Assembly (NCBI GenBank): GCA_019637105.1
Contig: JAHBWF010000009.1
Coordinates: 32,854-96,853 of the forward strand
Direction of reading: 5' to 3'
DNA: 64,000 nucleotides
From: Labilithrix sp.
Lineage (GTDB): Bacteria > Myxococcota_A > Polyangia > Polyangiales > Polyangiaceae
Below the pieces are notes generated by a model, which did not search any database, was not told where the DNA came from, and saw nothing but the letters and a program-made list of their open reading frames with translations. Position 1 is the first letter of the stretch. Every line of letters starts with the position of its first letter. This document shows positions 47,427 to 57,179 of this stretch, in pieces. The translations under genes were made by a program, and so were the position numbers.

Positions 47427-50039
47427 ATGCGTCCCGATCGGATGACGACGAAGAGCCAGGAGGCGTTCCGCGCCGCAGCGGACCTCGCGAGCCGCCGAGG
47501 TAACCCGGAGATCACGCCGGAGCACCTCATCCGGGCCATGTTCGAGCAGGACGGAGGCATCGCCCTGCCGATCTTCGCCAAGGCCGGAGGCAACCCGGAC
47601 GCGCTGCTCCGGGCCGTCGACGAACGCGTCGAGAAGCTCCCGCGCGTCACCGGTGGAGGCGAGCCCACGCTCTCGCGACGGACGATGGAGGTCATCCGCC
47701 GCGCGGAGGACGAAGCGAAGACGTTGAAGGACGACTTCGTCTCGGTGGAGCATTTCCTCCTCGCGCTGGCGAAGCACGATCGCGAGGCGCAGGCGGCGTT
47801 CTCCTCGTCCGGCGGCGTGACCTACGAGAAGCTGCTGACGGCGCTCGCCTCGGTCCGCGGCGCGCAGCGCGTGACCGATCGCGAGCCCGAGGGGAAGTTC
47901 CAGGCGCTCGAGAAATACTGCCGCGACCTCACCGACGCCGTACGCAAGGGCAAGATCGATCCGGTCGTCGGCCGCGACGAGGAGATCCGTCGCGTGATGC
48001 AGGTGCTCTCGCGACGGACGAAGAACAACCCGGTGCTCATCGGCGAGCCGGGCGTCGGCAAGACGGCCATCGTCGAAGGGATCGCCGCGCGCATCGTCAA
48101 CGGGGACGTCCCCGAGTCGCTGAAGAACAAGCGGCTCGCCTCGCTCGACATGGGCGCGCTCGTCGCCGGCGCGAAGTTCCGCGGGGAGTTCGAGGATCGC
48201 CTGAAGGCGGTGCTCAAGGAGGTCGAGGCCGCCGCAGGCGAGATCATCCTCTTTATCGACGAGCTCCACACGATCGTCGGCGCCGGCGCCGCCGAGGGCT
48301 CGATGGACGCGGCGAACCTCCTGAAGCCCGCGCTCGCGCGCGGCGAGCTTCGCTGCATCGGCGCGACCACGCTCGACGAGTACAAGAAGCGCATCGAGAA
48401 GGACGCGGCGCTGGAGCGTCGCTTCCAGCCGGTCTACGTCGACCAGCCGACGGTCGAGGACACCATCGCGATCCTGCGCGGGCTCAAGGAGCGCTACGAG
48501 GTCCACCACGGCATCCGCATCCAGGACGCGGCGCTCGTGGCCGCGGCGACGCTCTCGGACCGCTACCTCACGGATCGCTTCCTCCCGGACAAGGCGCTCG
48601 ACCTGGTCGACGAGGCGGCCTCCAAGATCAAGATGGAGGTCGACAGCATGCCGGCGGAGATCGACGCCGTGCAGCGCCGGCTGGTCCAGATCCAGATCGA
48701 GCAGGAGGCGCTCAAGAAGGAGCGCGACGCGGCCAGCAAGGCGCGGCTCGAGGACATCAAGCGCGAGATCTCCGAGCTCAAGGAGCAGGTCGACGCCATG
48801 AAGGCGCAGTGGCTCAAGGAGAAGGAGGTCATCGAGGCGATCCGCAAGGCGACCCCGAAGCTCGAGGAGCTGCGCGCCGACGCCGACGAGGCTCAGCGGC
48901 GCGGCGATCTCGGGAGGGCCGCCGAGATCCGCTACGGGAAGATCCCGGAGCTCGAGAAGCGCGTCGAGGAGCTCCGGCGCGAGCTCGCGAAGGTCCAGGA
49001 GAAGACCGCGTACCTCAAGGAGGAGGTCACCGACCAGGACGTCGCCGGCATCATCGCCAAGTGGACGGGCATCCCCGTCGTCAAGATGCTCGAGGGCGAG
49101 ATGCAGAAGCTCTTGCGCCTCGAGGACGAGCTCCGCAAGCGCGTCGTCGGGCAGGAGGACGCGCTCGTCGCGGTCGCGAACGCCGTCCGCCGCTCGCGCG
49201 CGGGGCTCGGCGACGAGAACCGCCCGATCGGGAGCTTCCTCTTCCTCGGCCCCACCGGCGTGGGCAAGACGGAGCTCGCGCGCGCGCTCGCCGAGTTCCT
49301 CTTCGACGACGAGCGCGCGATGTTGCGCCTCGACATGAGCGAGTTCCACGACAAGTACACGGTGAGCCGCCTCATCGGCGCCCCGCCGGGCTACGTCGGC
49401 TACGAAGAGGGCGGCCAGCTCACCGAGCCGGTGCGTCGACGCCCGTACACGGTCATCCTCTTCGACGAGGTCGAGAAGGCGCACCCCGACGTCTACAACG
49501 TCCTCTTGCAGGTGCTCGACGACGGGCGCCTCACCGACGGTCAGGGTCGGACGGTCAACTTCAAGAACACCGTCGTCATCCTCACGAGCAACATCGGCTC
49601 GACGCACATCCAGACCATCGGCGAGCGCGATCTCCCGGCCGAGGACAAGAAGGAGCTCATCCGCCGCGCGGTGCTCGACGACGTCCGCAAGGCGTTCCGC
49701 CCGGAGTTCTTGAATCGCCTCGACGAGACCGTCGTGTTCAACCTCCTCGATCGGCGGGACATCCACGCGATCATCGACATCCAGCTGCGCCGCTTCCAGC
49801 AGCGCCTGGCGAAGCGCGACATCTTCGTGGAGCTCTCGCCGGCGGCGAAGGACCTGCTCGCGGAGGTCGGCTGGGATCCGCAGTACGGCGCCCGGCCGCT
49901 CAAGCGCGCCATCCAGCGCTACCTCGAGGACCCGCTGGCGAAGCACGTCATCGCCGGCGAGTACCCGCCAGGGACGCAGCTCCGCATCGACCGCGGCGCG
50001 GACGGCCAGCTCACGTTCACGCCGCAAATGACGAACTGA
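47427..50039 (+). CDS. clpB: ATP-dependent chaperone ClpB
   Basis: The 870-aa disaggregase has the N-terminal Clp repeat domain (residues 1-150), AAA-1 (Walker [10 protein letters not shown], Walker B ILFIDEL), a long coiled-coil middle domain (about residues 400-530), and AAA-2 (Walker [10 protein letters not shown], Walker [14 protein letters not shown]), ending in the C-terminal assembly domain. It works with DnaK to rescue aggregated proteins after heat stress. ATG at 47427 has AGGGAG eight bases ahead; a GTG at 47421 is an alternative. I saw neither a CIRCE element nor a clear heat-shock promoter upstream. Confidence 0.97.
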   Translation: MRPDRMTTKSQEAFRAAADLASRRGNPEITPEHLIRAMFEQDGGIALPIFAKAGGNPDALLRAVDERVEKLPRVTGGGEPTLSRRTMEVIRRAEDEAKTLKDDFVSVEHFLLALAKHDREAQAAFSSSGGVTYEKLLTALASVRGAQRVTDREPEGKFQALEKYCRDLTDAVRKGKIDPVVGRDEEIRRVMQVLSRRTKNNPVLIGEPGVGKTAIVEGIAARIVNGDVPESLKNKRLASLDMGALVAGAKFRGEFEDRLKAVLKEVEAAAGEIILFIDELHTIVGAGAAEGSMDAANLLKPALARGELRCIGATTLDEYKKRIEKDAALERRFQPVYVDQPTVEDTIAILRGLKERYEVHHGIRIQDAALVAAATLSDRYLTDRFLPDKALDLVDEAASKIKMEVDSMPAEIDAVQRRLVQIQIEQEALKKERDAASKARLEDIKREISELKEQVDAMKAQWLKEKEVIEAIRKATPKLEELRADADEAQRRGDLGRAAEIRYGKIPELEKRVEELRRELAKVQEKTAYLKEEVTDQDVAGIIAKWTGIPVVKMLEGEMQKLLRLEDELRKRVVGQEDALVAVANAVRRSRAGLGDENRPIGSFLFLGPTGVGKTELARALAEFLFDDERAMLRLDMSEFHDKYTVSRLIGAPPGYVGYEEGGQLTEPVRRRPYTVILFDEVEKAHPDVYNVLLQVLDDGRLTDGQGRTVNFKNTVVILTSNIGSTHIQTIGERDLPAEDKKELIRRAVLDDVRKAFRPEFLNRLDETVVFNLLDRRDIHAIIDIQLRRFQQRLAKRDIFVELSPAAKDLLAEVGWDPQYGARPLKRAIQRYLEDPLAKHVIAGEYPPGTQLRIDRGADGQLTFTPQMTN

Positions 50040-50120
50040 GGTCCGACCGTCGCGCGTGCGCGGGCTCTCGTCTCGCGCCCGGGCCTCGCGGCGCGGAGCG
50101 TGGAGCCCGCGCCTGCGCGC

Positions 50121-50137
50121 GGCGTGGAGCCCACGCC
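50121..50137. terminator. Hairpin between convergent clpB and ybaK
   Basis: GGCGTGG-AGC-CCACGCC is a perfect 7-bp stem with a three-base loop. A 16-bp near-copy of it (50098-50113) lies just upstream as a direct repeat. Likely a bidirectional terminator. Confidence 0.5.
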
Positions 50138-50144
50138 GGGGGCC

Positions 50145-50636
50145 TCACTTCTCGAGCGCGACGTCCACCGGTGTCGCGCGTGTGACGCGGGCGAGCTCGG
50201 ACGGATCGAGCGCGACGAGGAAGCCTCGGCGCCCGCCGTTGATCCAGATGCGCTCGAGCGCGAGGATGCTCCTCTCGACGTAGATCGGCATCGGTTTGCG
50301 GAGCCCGAACGGGCTCGTCCCGCCGACCTGATAGCCGGAGTGCCGCTGCGCGACCTCGGGGGTGCACGGCTCGACGCGCTTCTTGCCGAGCTGCCGCGCG
50401 AGGTTCTTCGTGGAGACGTCGCGGTCGCCGTGCATGAGGACGACGAGGGGCTTCTTGTCCTCGTCCTCCATCACGAGCGTCTTCACGACCGCGTGCTCGG
50501 GGACGCCGAGCTTCTCGGCCGAGACCCGCGTGCCGCCGCGATCCTCGTACTCGTACGGGTGCTCGGTGAAGCTCACGCGGTTCTTCTTCAAAAACGCGGT
50601 CGCGGGCGTCTCGGATACGTGACTGGGCTTCGCCAT
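50145..50636 (-). CDS. ybaK: YbaK/EbsC aminoacyl-tRNA deacylase
   Basis: A 163-aa deacylase that removes mischarged Cys from tRNA-Pro (and related mis-acylations) in trans. Conserved segments include the N-terminal basic TEHPYEYED, the catalytic-type Lys in HAVVKTLVM, GKKRVEPCTPEVAQRHSGY and the GGTSPFGLRKPMPIYV motif. Size and architecture are standard for free-standing YbaK. It converges with clpB and is followed on the same strand by nothing related. Confidence 0.92.
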   Translation of the reverse strand: MAKPSHVSETPATAFLKKNRVSFTEHPYEYEDRGGTRVSAEKLGVPEHAVVKTLVMEDEDKKPLVVLMHGDRDVSTKNLARQLGKKRVEPCTPEVAQRHSGYQVGGTSPFGLRKPMPIYVERSILALERIWINGGRRGFLVALDPSELARVTRATPVDVALEK

Positions 50637-50658
50637 CGGGTGCGAGCGGACGAGGGGG

Positions 50659-52839
50659 CTACGGCGCGCTGTCGGCCGCGGCGGGGGCGACGCGGTACGA
50701 GCGGATCTCCTTCACGCGCCGCTCGAAGTCGCGCTGCTCGTCCTCGTCGATCTGTACGCCGCCGAAGCGGGCCTCGAGGTAACGGTTCGTGAGCGCGAGG
50801 ATGGTGTCGGCGAGCGGGTGCTGGCGCCCGGCGAGCTCCTCGGCGTGCCGGAGCGGAGGGAGCGACGGAGGCCGCGGGACGCCCTGCGTGGCCAGCGCGA
50901 GCTCGAGCGTCCGGTAGAGCGCCGTCGCGAGCTCGAGCTTCGGATCGACGCGAGGGCTCGGCGGCGCGCCGGTCGACGCCGCCTTCGGGCTCCGTCGCCG
51001 GCGCCAGATCACGTAGCCGCCGAGCGCCGCGACGAGCAGGACGCCGGCGAGGACCGACGGGCGCGTCACCTTCTCGGCGACGCCGCGGTTGGCGCCGGTG
51101 TCCGCGCGCAGCCGCTCGTAGCGCTTGCTCAGATCCTCGAAGATCCGCACCTGCGTCTTGAGGTCGTAGCCGATGACGTAGCGGTTCCAGCGCTGCGAGA
51201 GCGCCTCGAGCAGATCGCGGACGTAGACCCACGCGCCCGTCGTGTCCTGGAGCGGCTGCGCGCCGGAGGTGGGCGTCGGATCGAAGGTGACCCAGCCGTG
51301 GACCGGATCGTCGAGGTACGCCTCCACCCACGAGTGCGCGTCGCCCTGGCGGACGGCGTAGTAGCGCCCGAAGCGGTTGTACGTCCCGCCGACGAAGCCG
51401 GTGACGTTGCGCGAGGGGATGCCGAGCTCGCGCAGCATGATCGCCATCGCGGTGGAGAAGAACTCGCAGTGTCCCTTCTTCGACTCGAAGAGGAAGTGAT
51501 CGACCGGCTGCGGCTTGCCGCCCGACGGCGAGCCGAGCTGGTACTTGAAGTCGTGCTTGAGGTGCTCCTCGATGGCCTTCGCCTTGAGGTAGGCCGTCGG
51601 CTGTCCGTCGGCCCACTCGTGCGCGAGGTCGGCGATGCGCGCCGGAGTGTCGGGCGGCAGCTCGAGGTACCGCGGGCGATCCGCGGGGGGGAGCGCCTCG
51701 ACGATCGGCTCGCGATCCGTCGTGACGAACGCGTCGTAGCGGAGGCCGTGCGCGCCCTCTCCCGAGTAGCGGACCTCGCCCTCCGGCCCCTTCGCCAGCT
51801 CGAGCGACTCGCCGACGATCGCTTGCTGCTGCGTGCGGAGCTGGAGCGCGACGGTGCGCGGAGGGAGGAAGACGACGGTGGGCTCGATCGGCTCGAGCTC
51901 GATGGAGACCTTCCGGTCGCGCCCGTCGGGCTGCCGGGAGATGGCGAGGACGTCGTTGCTCTTCGGGCCGCCGAGGTGCGTCTTCGACTGCGTCCGCTCC
52001 CAGCGGCGCCCGTCGTATTTGTCGAACGCGGTGCCGCGGAGGCGGAGCGTCAGCTTCTGCGGGCGGGGCTCGGGGAGGTCCTCGACGTCGAAGCGGAGCG
52101 CGAGCGCCGGCACGTCGCGGATGGCCCCGACCTCGCCGAGATCGACCCGATCGGAGAACCCGATCATCCGGTCGCCGTTGCGGTGGTTCAAGAGGAGCAG
52201 CGAGAGGCCGACGCGCGGGAAGAGGATGAACAGCGCCGCCGTGAAGAGGAAGATCGGGACCGAGAGGAGGCAGGTCGTCGCGAGGAAGCCGCGCCCGACG
52301 ACGCGGCGGCTGCGGAGGATGCGCGGCACGTCGACCGGGAGCCCGGTGCGGTCGCGCGCGCCCTGGCGGTAGTTGCCCTCGACCTCGCGCCGTAGGTGGC
52401 TGAGGACGAGCGCGCCGGGCGCGACGATCAAGAAGCCGATGAAGCAGAGGCCGTAGGAGATGCCGCCGCCGAGCACCGTCCCGGCCACGAAATGCAGGAG
52501 CGCGAGCACGATGATCTGCTGGTCGTGCGCCGCCCCGCGTCGCGTCGCCAGGCGGATGATCTGCAGGATCGCCGCGAACTCGACGGCGACGTCGAGCGCC
52601 GGTCGCCCCGCGAGGAGTCGCACGCCCTGCACGGCGAACAGCGTCAGCGGCCCGATGGTCGCGAGGTGACGGAGCGCCGGCCGCGACTGCCACGACTCGG
52701 GCACCGCGAGCGCCAGCGCGAGGCCCGCGATGACGAGGCCGGTCGTCCACGGCGACATCGACGCGGTGTTCACGACGGCGAGGACGCCGAGCGCCGCGAG
52801 GGCGTCCGTCATGATCCGGTGGACGAGGCCGAACCTCAT
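50659..52839 (-). CDS. TgpA-like membrane transglutaminase (DUF3488)
   Basis: A 726-aa protein. The first about 210 residues contain several transmembrane helices; a large periplasmic region follows with a transglutaminase core: catalytic Cys in KKGHCEFFSTAMAI, His in GDAHSWVEAYL and Asp in VTFDPTP. A further helix at about residue 600 (VLAGVLLVAALGGYVIW) and a cytoplasmic DUF4129-like tail complete the TgpA layout. Such proteins act in the envelope and may cross-link or modify proteins. It is the last gene of a MoxR-DUF58-TgpA operon, starting with ATG overlapping the DUF58 stop. Confidence 0.9.
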   Translation of the reverse strand: MRFGLVHRIMTDALAALGVLAVVNTASMSPWTTGLVIAGLALALAVPESWQSRPALRHLATIGPLTLFAVQGVRLLAGRPALDVAVEFAAILQIIRLATRRGAAHDQQIIVLALLHFVAGTVLGGGISYGLCFIGFLIVAPGALVLSHLRREVEGNYRQGARDRTGLPVDVPRILRSRRVVGRGFLATTCLLSVPIFLFTAALFILFPRVGLSLLLLNHRNGDRMIGFSDRVDLGEVGAIRDVPALALRFDVEDLPEPRPQKLTLRLRGTAFDKYDGRRWERTQSKTHLGGPKSNDVLAISRQPDGRDRKVSIELEPIEPTVVFLPPRTVALQLRTQQQAIVGESLELAKGPEGEVRYSGEGAHGLRYDAFVTTDREPIVEALPPADRPRYLELPPDTPARIADLAHEWADGQPTAYLKAKAIEEHLKHDFKYQLGSPSGGKPQPVDHFLFESKKGHCEFFSTAMAIMLRELGIPSRNVTGFVGGTYNRFGRYYAVRQGDAHSWVEAYLDDPVHGWVTFDPTPTSGAQPLQDTTGAWVYVRDLLEALSQRWNRYVIGYDLKTQVRIFEDLSKRYERLRADTGANRGVAEKVTRPSVLAGVLLVAALGGYVIWRRRRSPKAASTGAPPSPRVDPKLELATALYRTLELALATQGVPRPPSLPPLRHAEELAGRQHPLADTILALTNRYLEARFGGVQIDEDEQRDFERRVKEIRSYRVAPAAADSAP

Positions 52840-54062
52840 TCGGCGGCTCCTCCCGCGGGGGTGCTCGCCGGAGGGCGCGGCTCGAGCGTGGGCTTCGGCG
52901 ACGCGCTGGGCGTCGGGGCCGCCGGCTTCGACGGCGCGCCGGGAGGCGTCGCCGGCTTGGTCGCCGCGCGCGCCGCGAGCTCGGACGTCGTCGGCGACTC
53001 CACGAGCGCGAGGAAGCGCAGCAGCCGGTCGGCGCCGGTGGTGCGGTCGCCGCGGACGACCTCGGCGGCCGTCGTCTTGATCGTCACCGCGTCGCCGCGC
53101 TTGATGTGCGCGACCGCGCGTGAGGCGACGTCGCGGATGCGGCGCTCGAAGGAGCTCCACCACTCGTCCTTCGCGTCGTCGCGCCGCACGACGTCGAGCG
53201 GCAGGACGACGTCGGGCCGCGCCTCGCGCGCGCGCTCGCGCATGACGAGCTGCCCGACTGCGGCGCTCTTCCGCCAGTGGATGTCGCGCCGATCGTCCCC
53301 GTCGCGGAGGAGCTTGAGGCCGAGGTAGTCGTCGCCGTGCCCTCGCCCGGACGAGGCCTCCCCGCCGGCGTGCCTGCCGTCCGTGAGCACCGGGAGCTCC
53401 AGCGGATCGACGGCGGGGTAGATGATGAGCTCGCCCTCGGCCGGGACCTCGCGCGACTTCTCGAAGAGGCCGAACGGGAACCGCGTCGCGATGCGGAAGC
53501 CGACGTGCTTGTCGCGGCCCCGCTTGGCGGGGGTCCGGCGGTACGCGGCGACCTGCGCGCTCTTCGGGCTGATCTTGAGGAAGAAGCAGCGCTTGTCGGC
53601 GGGCTGCCCGGCGCGCAGGTCCTCGACCTCGATCGCGTAGGAGGGGACGCGCGCCTTGTGGTTGAAGACCTCGATCTCCACGAGGTGCGGCCGGCCGACC
53701 TGGGCGCGGAGCGGCAGGCGGCGGACCACGGTGAGCTCCCGCAGGCTCAGCTCGCTCATGAGGCCGCTCACGATGATGAGCGCGAGGAGCATCCCGAGGA
53801 GCAGGTAGAGGAGGTTGTTGCCGGTGTTGATCGCCGCGAAGCCGACGCCGAGCGTGATGCCGACGAAGAACTTCCCCTCCCTCGTGAACTTGAGCTTTCG
53901 CGGCGCGCGGAGCCGGTGCCACGGCCAGCGGACGCGCTTGTCCGGACCGCTCTTGGCGCGGGGCGGCTTCCCCGGAGAGCCGCGCGGGACGCGGCTCTCC
54001 GGCGCCCGGGTCGAGGCGGCTTCGCCCGTGAGCGCAGGGTTGCTCGGCTCGACCGTGTTCAT
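52836..54062 (-). CDS. DUF58 domain protein (VWA-like)
   Basis: A 408-aa membrane-associated protein. Two adjacent hydrophobic segments (FFVGITLGVGFAAINTG, LLGMLLALIIVSGLM) are near the N-terminus; a central DUF58 domain holds the GDDYLGLKLLRDGDDRRDIHWRKSA signature; a Pro/Ala/Ser-rich tail ends it. I start at the ATG 54060-54062 because an ideal GGAGGT lies nine bases ahead, whereas the ATG at 54080 would place that sequence inside the gene. It is the middle gene of MoxR-DUF58-TgpA, where MoxR chaperones and the DUF58 protein may assemble or regulate an envelope complex. Confidence 0.9.
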   Translation of the reverse strand: MNTVEPSNPALTGEAASTRAPESRVPRGSPGKPPRAKSGPDKRVRWPWHRLRAPRKLKFTREGKFFVGITLGVGFAAINTGNNLLYLLLGMLLALIIVSGLMSELSLRELTVVRRLPLRAQVGRPHLVEIEVFNHKARVPSYAIEVEDLRAGQPADKRCFFLKISPKSAQVAAYRRTPAKRGRDKHVGFRIATRFPFGLFEKSREVPAEGELIIYPAVDPLELPVLTDGRHAGGEASSGRGHGDDYLGLKLLRDGDDRRDIHWRKSAAVGQLVMRERAREARPDVVLPLDVVRRDDAKDEWWSSFERRIRDVASRAVAHIKRGDAVTIKTTAAEVVRGDRTTGADRLLRFLALVESPTTSELAARAATKPATPPGAPSKPAAPTPSASPKPTLEPRPPASTPAGGAAE

Positions 54063-54098
54063 GGAGCGCCCACCTCCCATCCGTGGCGATGGAAGGGG

Positions 54099-55061
54099 TT
54101 AGACCGGTACCGGGACGCGCGCGACGATGTCGCGGACCGCGCTCTCGGCTTCGTCGCGCGACGGCACGAACCCGTCGGCGTGGGTCGAGAGGCGCACGCG
54201 GTGCGCGAGCACCGGCACCGCGAGGTCGTGGATGTCGTCCGCGATGCAGTAGCTCCGCCCGCGGACGAGCGCGCGCGCCCGCGCGGCCTTGCCGAGGGCC
54301 ATCGCGCCGCGCGTCGAGGTCCCGAGCGAGAGGACGGGCGCCGTACGCGTCGCCTGGACGAGCGCCTGGAGGTAGCTGAGCAGCGAGTGCTCGATCGTGA
54401 CGCGATCGACCTGGCGCTGGAGCGCGACGAGGCGCGCGGGATCGAGGACGGCGGGCACGTCGCGGGCCGTGTCGGAGCTGCCCTCGACGAGGAGGCGCAT
54501 CTCGACCTGCGGCGGCGGGTAGCCGATGCGGAGGCGGAGGATGAAGCGGTCGAGCTGGGACTCCGGGAGCGGGAAGGTCCCGGCGAAGTCCTGCGGGTTC
54601 TGCGTCGCGATGACGAAGAACGGGTCGGGCAGCGGGTTGGTCACGCCGTCGATCGAGACCTGCTGCTCGTTCATCGCCTCGAGGAGCGCCGACTGGGTCC
54701 GCGGGCTCGCTCGGTTGATCTCGTCGGCGAGGAGGACGTTCGCGAAGATCGGGCCCTGCCGGAGGATGAAGTTGCTCGTGTGCTGGTCGAAGATCGAGAC
54801 CCCGAGGACGTCGCTCGGGAGCAGGTCGCTCGTGAACTGGACGCGCCGGAGCTCGCCGCCGACGGACCGGGCGAGGGCGCGCGCGAGCGTCGTCTTGCCG
54901 ACGCCGGGGACGTCCTCGATCAGCAGGTGACCGCGCGCGAGGAGGGCGACCAGGGCGAGCTCGACGGCCTCTTGCTTGCCCTCGAGCGCCCCCTCCACGG
55001 CCTGCCGCAACTTCTGGATCAGCGGGAGCTCTTCACCGAGCAGAGCCGCAGCAGCAGTCAT
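54099..55061 (-). CDS. MoxR family AAA+ ATPase
   Basis: A 320-aa cytoplasmic AAA+ ATPase. Walker A GVGKTTLA, Walker B LLADEINRASPRTQ, sensor 1 region IATQNPQDFAGTFPLPESQLDRF and the Arg-rich sensor 2 are all present. MoxR proteins act as chaperones for maturation of partner enzymes or complexes. First gene of the operon with the DUF58 and TgpA-like genes. Divergent from the ABC gene. Confidence 0.95.
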   Translation of the reverse strand: MTAAAALLGEELPLIQKLRQAVEGALEGKQEAVELALVALLARGHLLIEDVPGVGKTTLARALARSVGGELRRVQFTSDLLPSDVLGVSIFDQHTSNFILRQGPIFANVLLADEINRASPRTQSALLEAMNEQQVSIDGVTNPLPDPFFVIATQNPQDFAGTFPLPESQLDRFILRLRIGYPPPQVEMRLLVEGSSDTARDVPAVLDPARLVALQRQVDRVTIEHSLLSYLQALVQATRTAPVLSLGTSTRGAMALGKAARARALVRGRSYCIADDIHDLAVPVLAHRVRLSTHADGFVPSRDEAESAVRDIVARVPVPV

Positions 55062-55306
55062 GCGGCTCAGAATAGCACGGTCTTTCGGATACCAAGCGTT
55101 TCGCTGCGCGTCGGATCTCCGGCCTCCGGGCCCCTCGAGCCTGCGGCTCGCCGGCGACCTAGCTCGACCTCCGAGCTCCGGATTCGACCGAAATCCCGGT
55201 CGTGGGACAAGGTGCGCCGGCTCCTCGGCGCCTCGAGGCGAGCCGCGGCGCGGCGCGCGGCAAGCAAGACTTGCCTCCTCGCGGAGAAGCGCGGCACCCT
55301 CCCGGC

Positions 55307-55981
55307 GTGGTCGCGGCCGACGCCTCGCTCCGTGTGGAGCTCGCCTTCGTGACGAAGACGTTCCCCCCCGCCGTGCGCGCGCTTCGCGGCGTGAGCGCGC
55401 GCTTCGGCGCGGGGCAGGTGTCGATCGTCGCGGGCGCGAACGGGTCGGGGAAGTCGACGCTGCTCGCCATCGTCGGGACGCTCGCCGCGGCCACGTCCGG
55501 CAAGGTGTCCCACGGGAGCCTCGGCAAGACGCGTGAGGCGGTCCGCCGCGAGCTGGGGTGGGTGGGTCACGACGCGCTCTCGTACGCGGACCTCAGCGGC
55601 CGCGAGAACATCGAGCTCGCCGCGCGCCTGCACGGCATGCCGGTGGACGCCGCCTTCGAGGCGGCGCGCGAGCGCTTCCACCTCGCGGCCTTCGCCGAGC
55701 GCCCGTTCCGGACCTACTCGCGCGGGCAGCGGCAGCGCGTGGCGCTCGCGCGCGCGCTGGTGCACGCGCCCATGCTGGTGCTCCTCGACGAGCCGACCAC
55801 GGGCCTCGACAAGGCGGGCGTCGCCGTGCTCGAGCGCGTCGTCCGCGAGGAGGCGGCGCGCGGCGCCGTGGTCGTCGTGGTCACCCACGACGAGGCCTTC
55901 GCGAAGAGCGTCGGCGACGAGCGGCTCCTGCTCGAGCGGGGCGAGGTCAAGGAAGCCTCGTCGGGCGCGACCCCTCGCTGA
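55307..55981 (+). CDS. ABC transporter ATP-binding protein
   Basis: A 224-aa ABC ATPase with Walker A GANGSGKST, a signature motif YSRGQRQRVALARAL, Walker B LVLLDEPTTGLD and the H-switch VVVVTHD. The short length and general features fit CcmA-like or small export-type ATPases. The GTG at 55307 is a guess; the frame is open upstream with no convincing start. No permease gene lies next to it, so its substrate is unknown. It may relate to cytochrome c maturation (CcmA) but no context supports this. Confidence 0.8.
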   Translation: MVAADASLRVELAFVTKTFPPAVRALRGVSARFGAGQVSIVAGANGSGKSTLLAIVGTLAAATSGKVSHGSLGKTREAVRRELGWVGHDALSYADLSGRENIELAARLHGMPVDAAFEAARERFHLAAFAERPFRTYSRGQRQRVALARALVHAPMLVLLDEPTTGLDKAGVAVLERVVREEAARGAVVVVVTHDEAFAKSVGDERLLLERGEVKEASSGATPR

Positions 55982-56273
55982 CGGAGGGGCCCGACCGTCG
56001 GCCTGCGCCGGCCGTACGGAGGGCGGTGGCGTCCCGGCGGTCCGCCACGAGCGGACGCGACCAAGGTCTCGGTGGCGACGAGGTTGTCTTGCGCATGCGA
56101 TCGGAGCTGGCCCGCTGTCGCGAAGGGGCCCGACGTTCGAGCCGGACGAAGGTTGTTGTGCCCGCGGTTGGCGAGCGCGCGATCCTGACGACGCGGCGTC
56201 GGTGAAGTTGCATGATGCATGCAATCGGCGCTGTCGCGAGGCTCCCGCGTCCCGCCCTCTCCGTCTCCCCGGC

Positions 56274-56346
56274 TCCGTTCGGCTCCCCGGTGGACACCTG
56301 ACGTGCCGCCACGTCCGCTGCACGTACCCGTCGCCCCGCATCGCTC
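56274..56346. repeat. 73-bp direct repeat, copy 1
   Basis: Starts TCCGTTCGGCTCCCC. Copy 2 lies 266 bases to the right; I count six mismatches and no gaps. Confidence 0.85.
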
Positions 56347-56539
56347 GGGTCGCAAGGAGGCTCTGGCCGCGTCCCCGAGAGCTCGGGGGCGCGACGACGA
56401 AGAACGGATCGGTCACCCGGTGCTCTCGTGTCGATCGAAGCCCCTGCAGCTCGTTCAGCCCTCGCCTCGAGAGCGTGGATCGGGGCCGTCGGCTCGTTCG
56501 AGGGGAGCTGGTTCGGCTGTCGAGGAGGAGGTTTCGGCG

Positions 56540-56612
56540 TCCGTTCGGCTCCCCCGTGGACACCTGACGTGCCGCGACGCCTGCTGCGCGTACCCGTCGC
56601 CCCGCACCGCTC
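56540..56612. repeat. 73-bp direct repeat, copy 2
   Basis: Matches the copy at 56274-56346 with six mismatches; both contain GTGGACACCTGACGTGCCG. Confidence 0.85.
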
Positions 56613-57042
56613 CGCGAGCACGTCCTCCCGGGACATGAATCTGTCCGGGGTCGAACACATCGATCGGCACTTCCTCGCGACGCTCCGTCTCGCCGATCTC
56701 GGGCGCATGCGCCGGCGCCAAGACCGAGTCGCGCGATGCGCTCTTCGAGCGCCAAGCCGCAGGCCGCTCCTCGAGCGACGACGTCGCTGTCCGTCAACGC
56801 GCGCGTCCGCGCGTCCGACGGCGCGTGAAGGGCGCCGGACGTTCGCGGGAGGATCCTCGGGAACGGCGTCTCGCCGGCCCCTACCGGTTCGCCGCAGCGG
56901 CGGCGAGCGCCGAGCCCACGCGCCGCCGGCGATGTCGAGCCCGTCGAGAGAGCGCGTCGTCGCGGGCCGCCGCCGAGCGGACCGAGTGCTCCTCGTGTGC
57001 GTCTCCCGACGCGAGGAGCTCGCTCGAGATGCCCCACGTGGG

Positions 57043-57158
57043 CGGCGAGCGCGGTTGACGCTGCGAAGCCACGGAGACGTCGCTCCGCGGCGTCGGGCGT
57101 CTGCTCAGGGAGCTCGGCCGCGGCGAGCGCGGTCGAGGCTGCGAAGCGCCGAGACGTC
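57043..57158. repeat. Degenerate 38-bp direct repeat pair
   Basis: CGGCGAGCGCGGTTGACGCT at 57043 and CGGCGAGCGCGGTCGAGGCT at 57121 open two related units that both run on through GCGAAG to a GAGACGTC end. They lie just after the bioD stop. Confidence 0.7.
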
Positions 57159-57179
57159 TCCCCGGCGCCGGAGATCCGC

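Larger units (their letters stand above)
55982..57179. other. 1.2-kb repeat-bearing non-coding region
   Basis: Nearly 1200 bases between the ABC gene and bioD have no convincing coding frame; the open frames present are Arg/Ser/Pro-rich and overlap in several frames. The stretch holds at least three sets of direct repeats: a 73-bp pair (56274-56346 and 56540-56612, about 92 percent identical), a shorter degenerate pair (56094-56110 and 56217-56233, pattern GCATGCRATCGGNGCTG), and a 38-bp pair (57043-57081 and 57121-57158). It may be decayed, or a site for unknown structural or regulatory RNA. Confidence 0.6.

Noticed and set aside
57033-57040. A third parS-like site at CCCACGTGGG
   Set aside because: Only the central CACGTG matches; the flanks do not resemble the other two sites.
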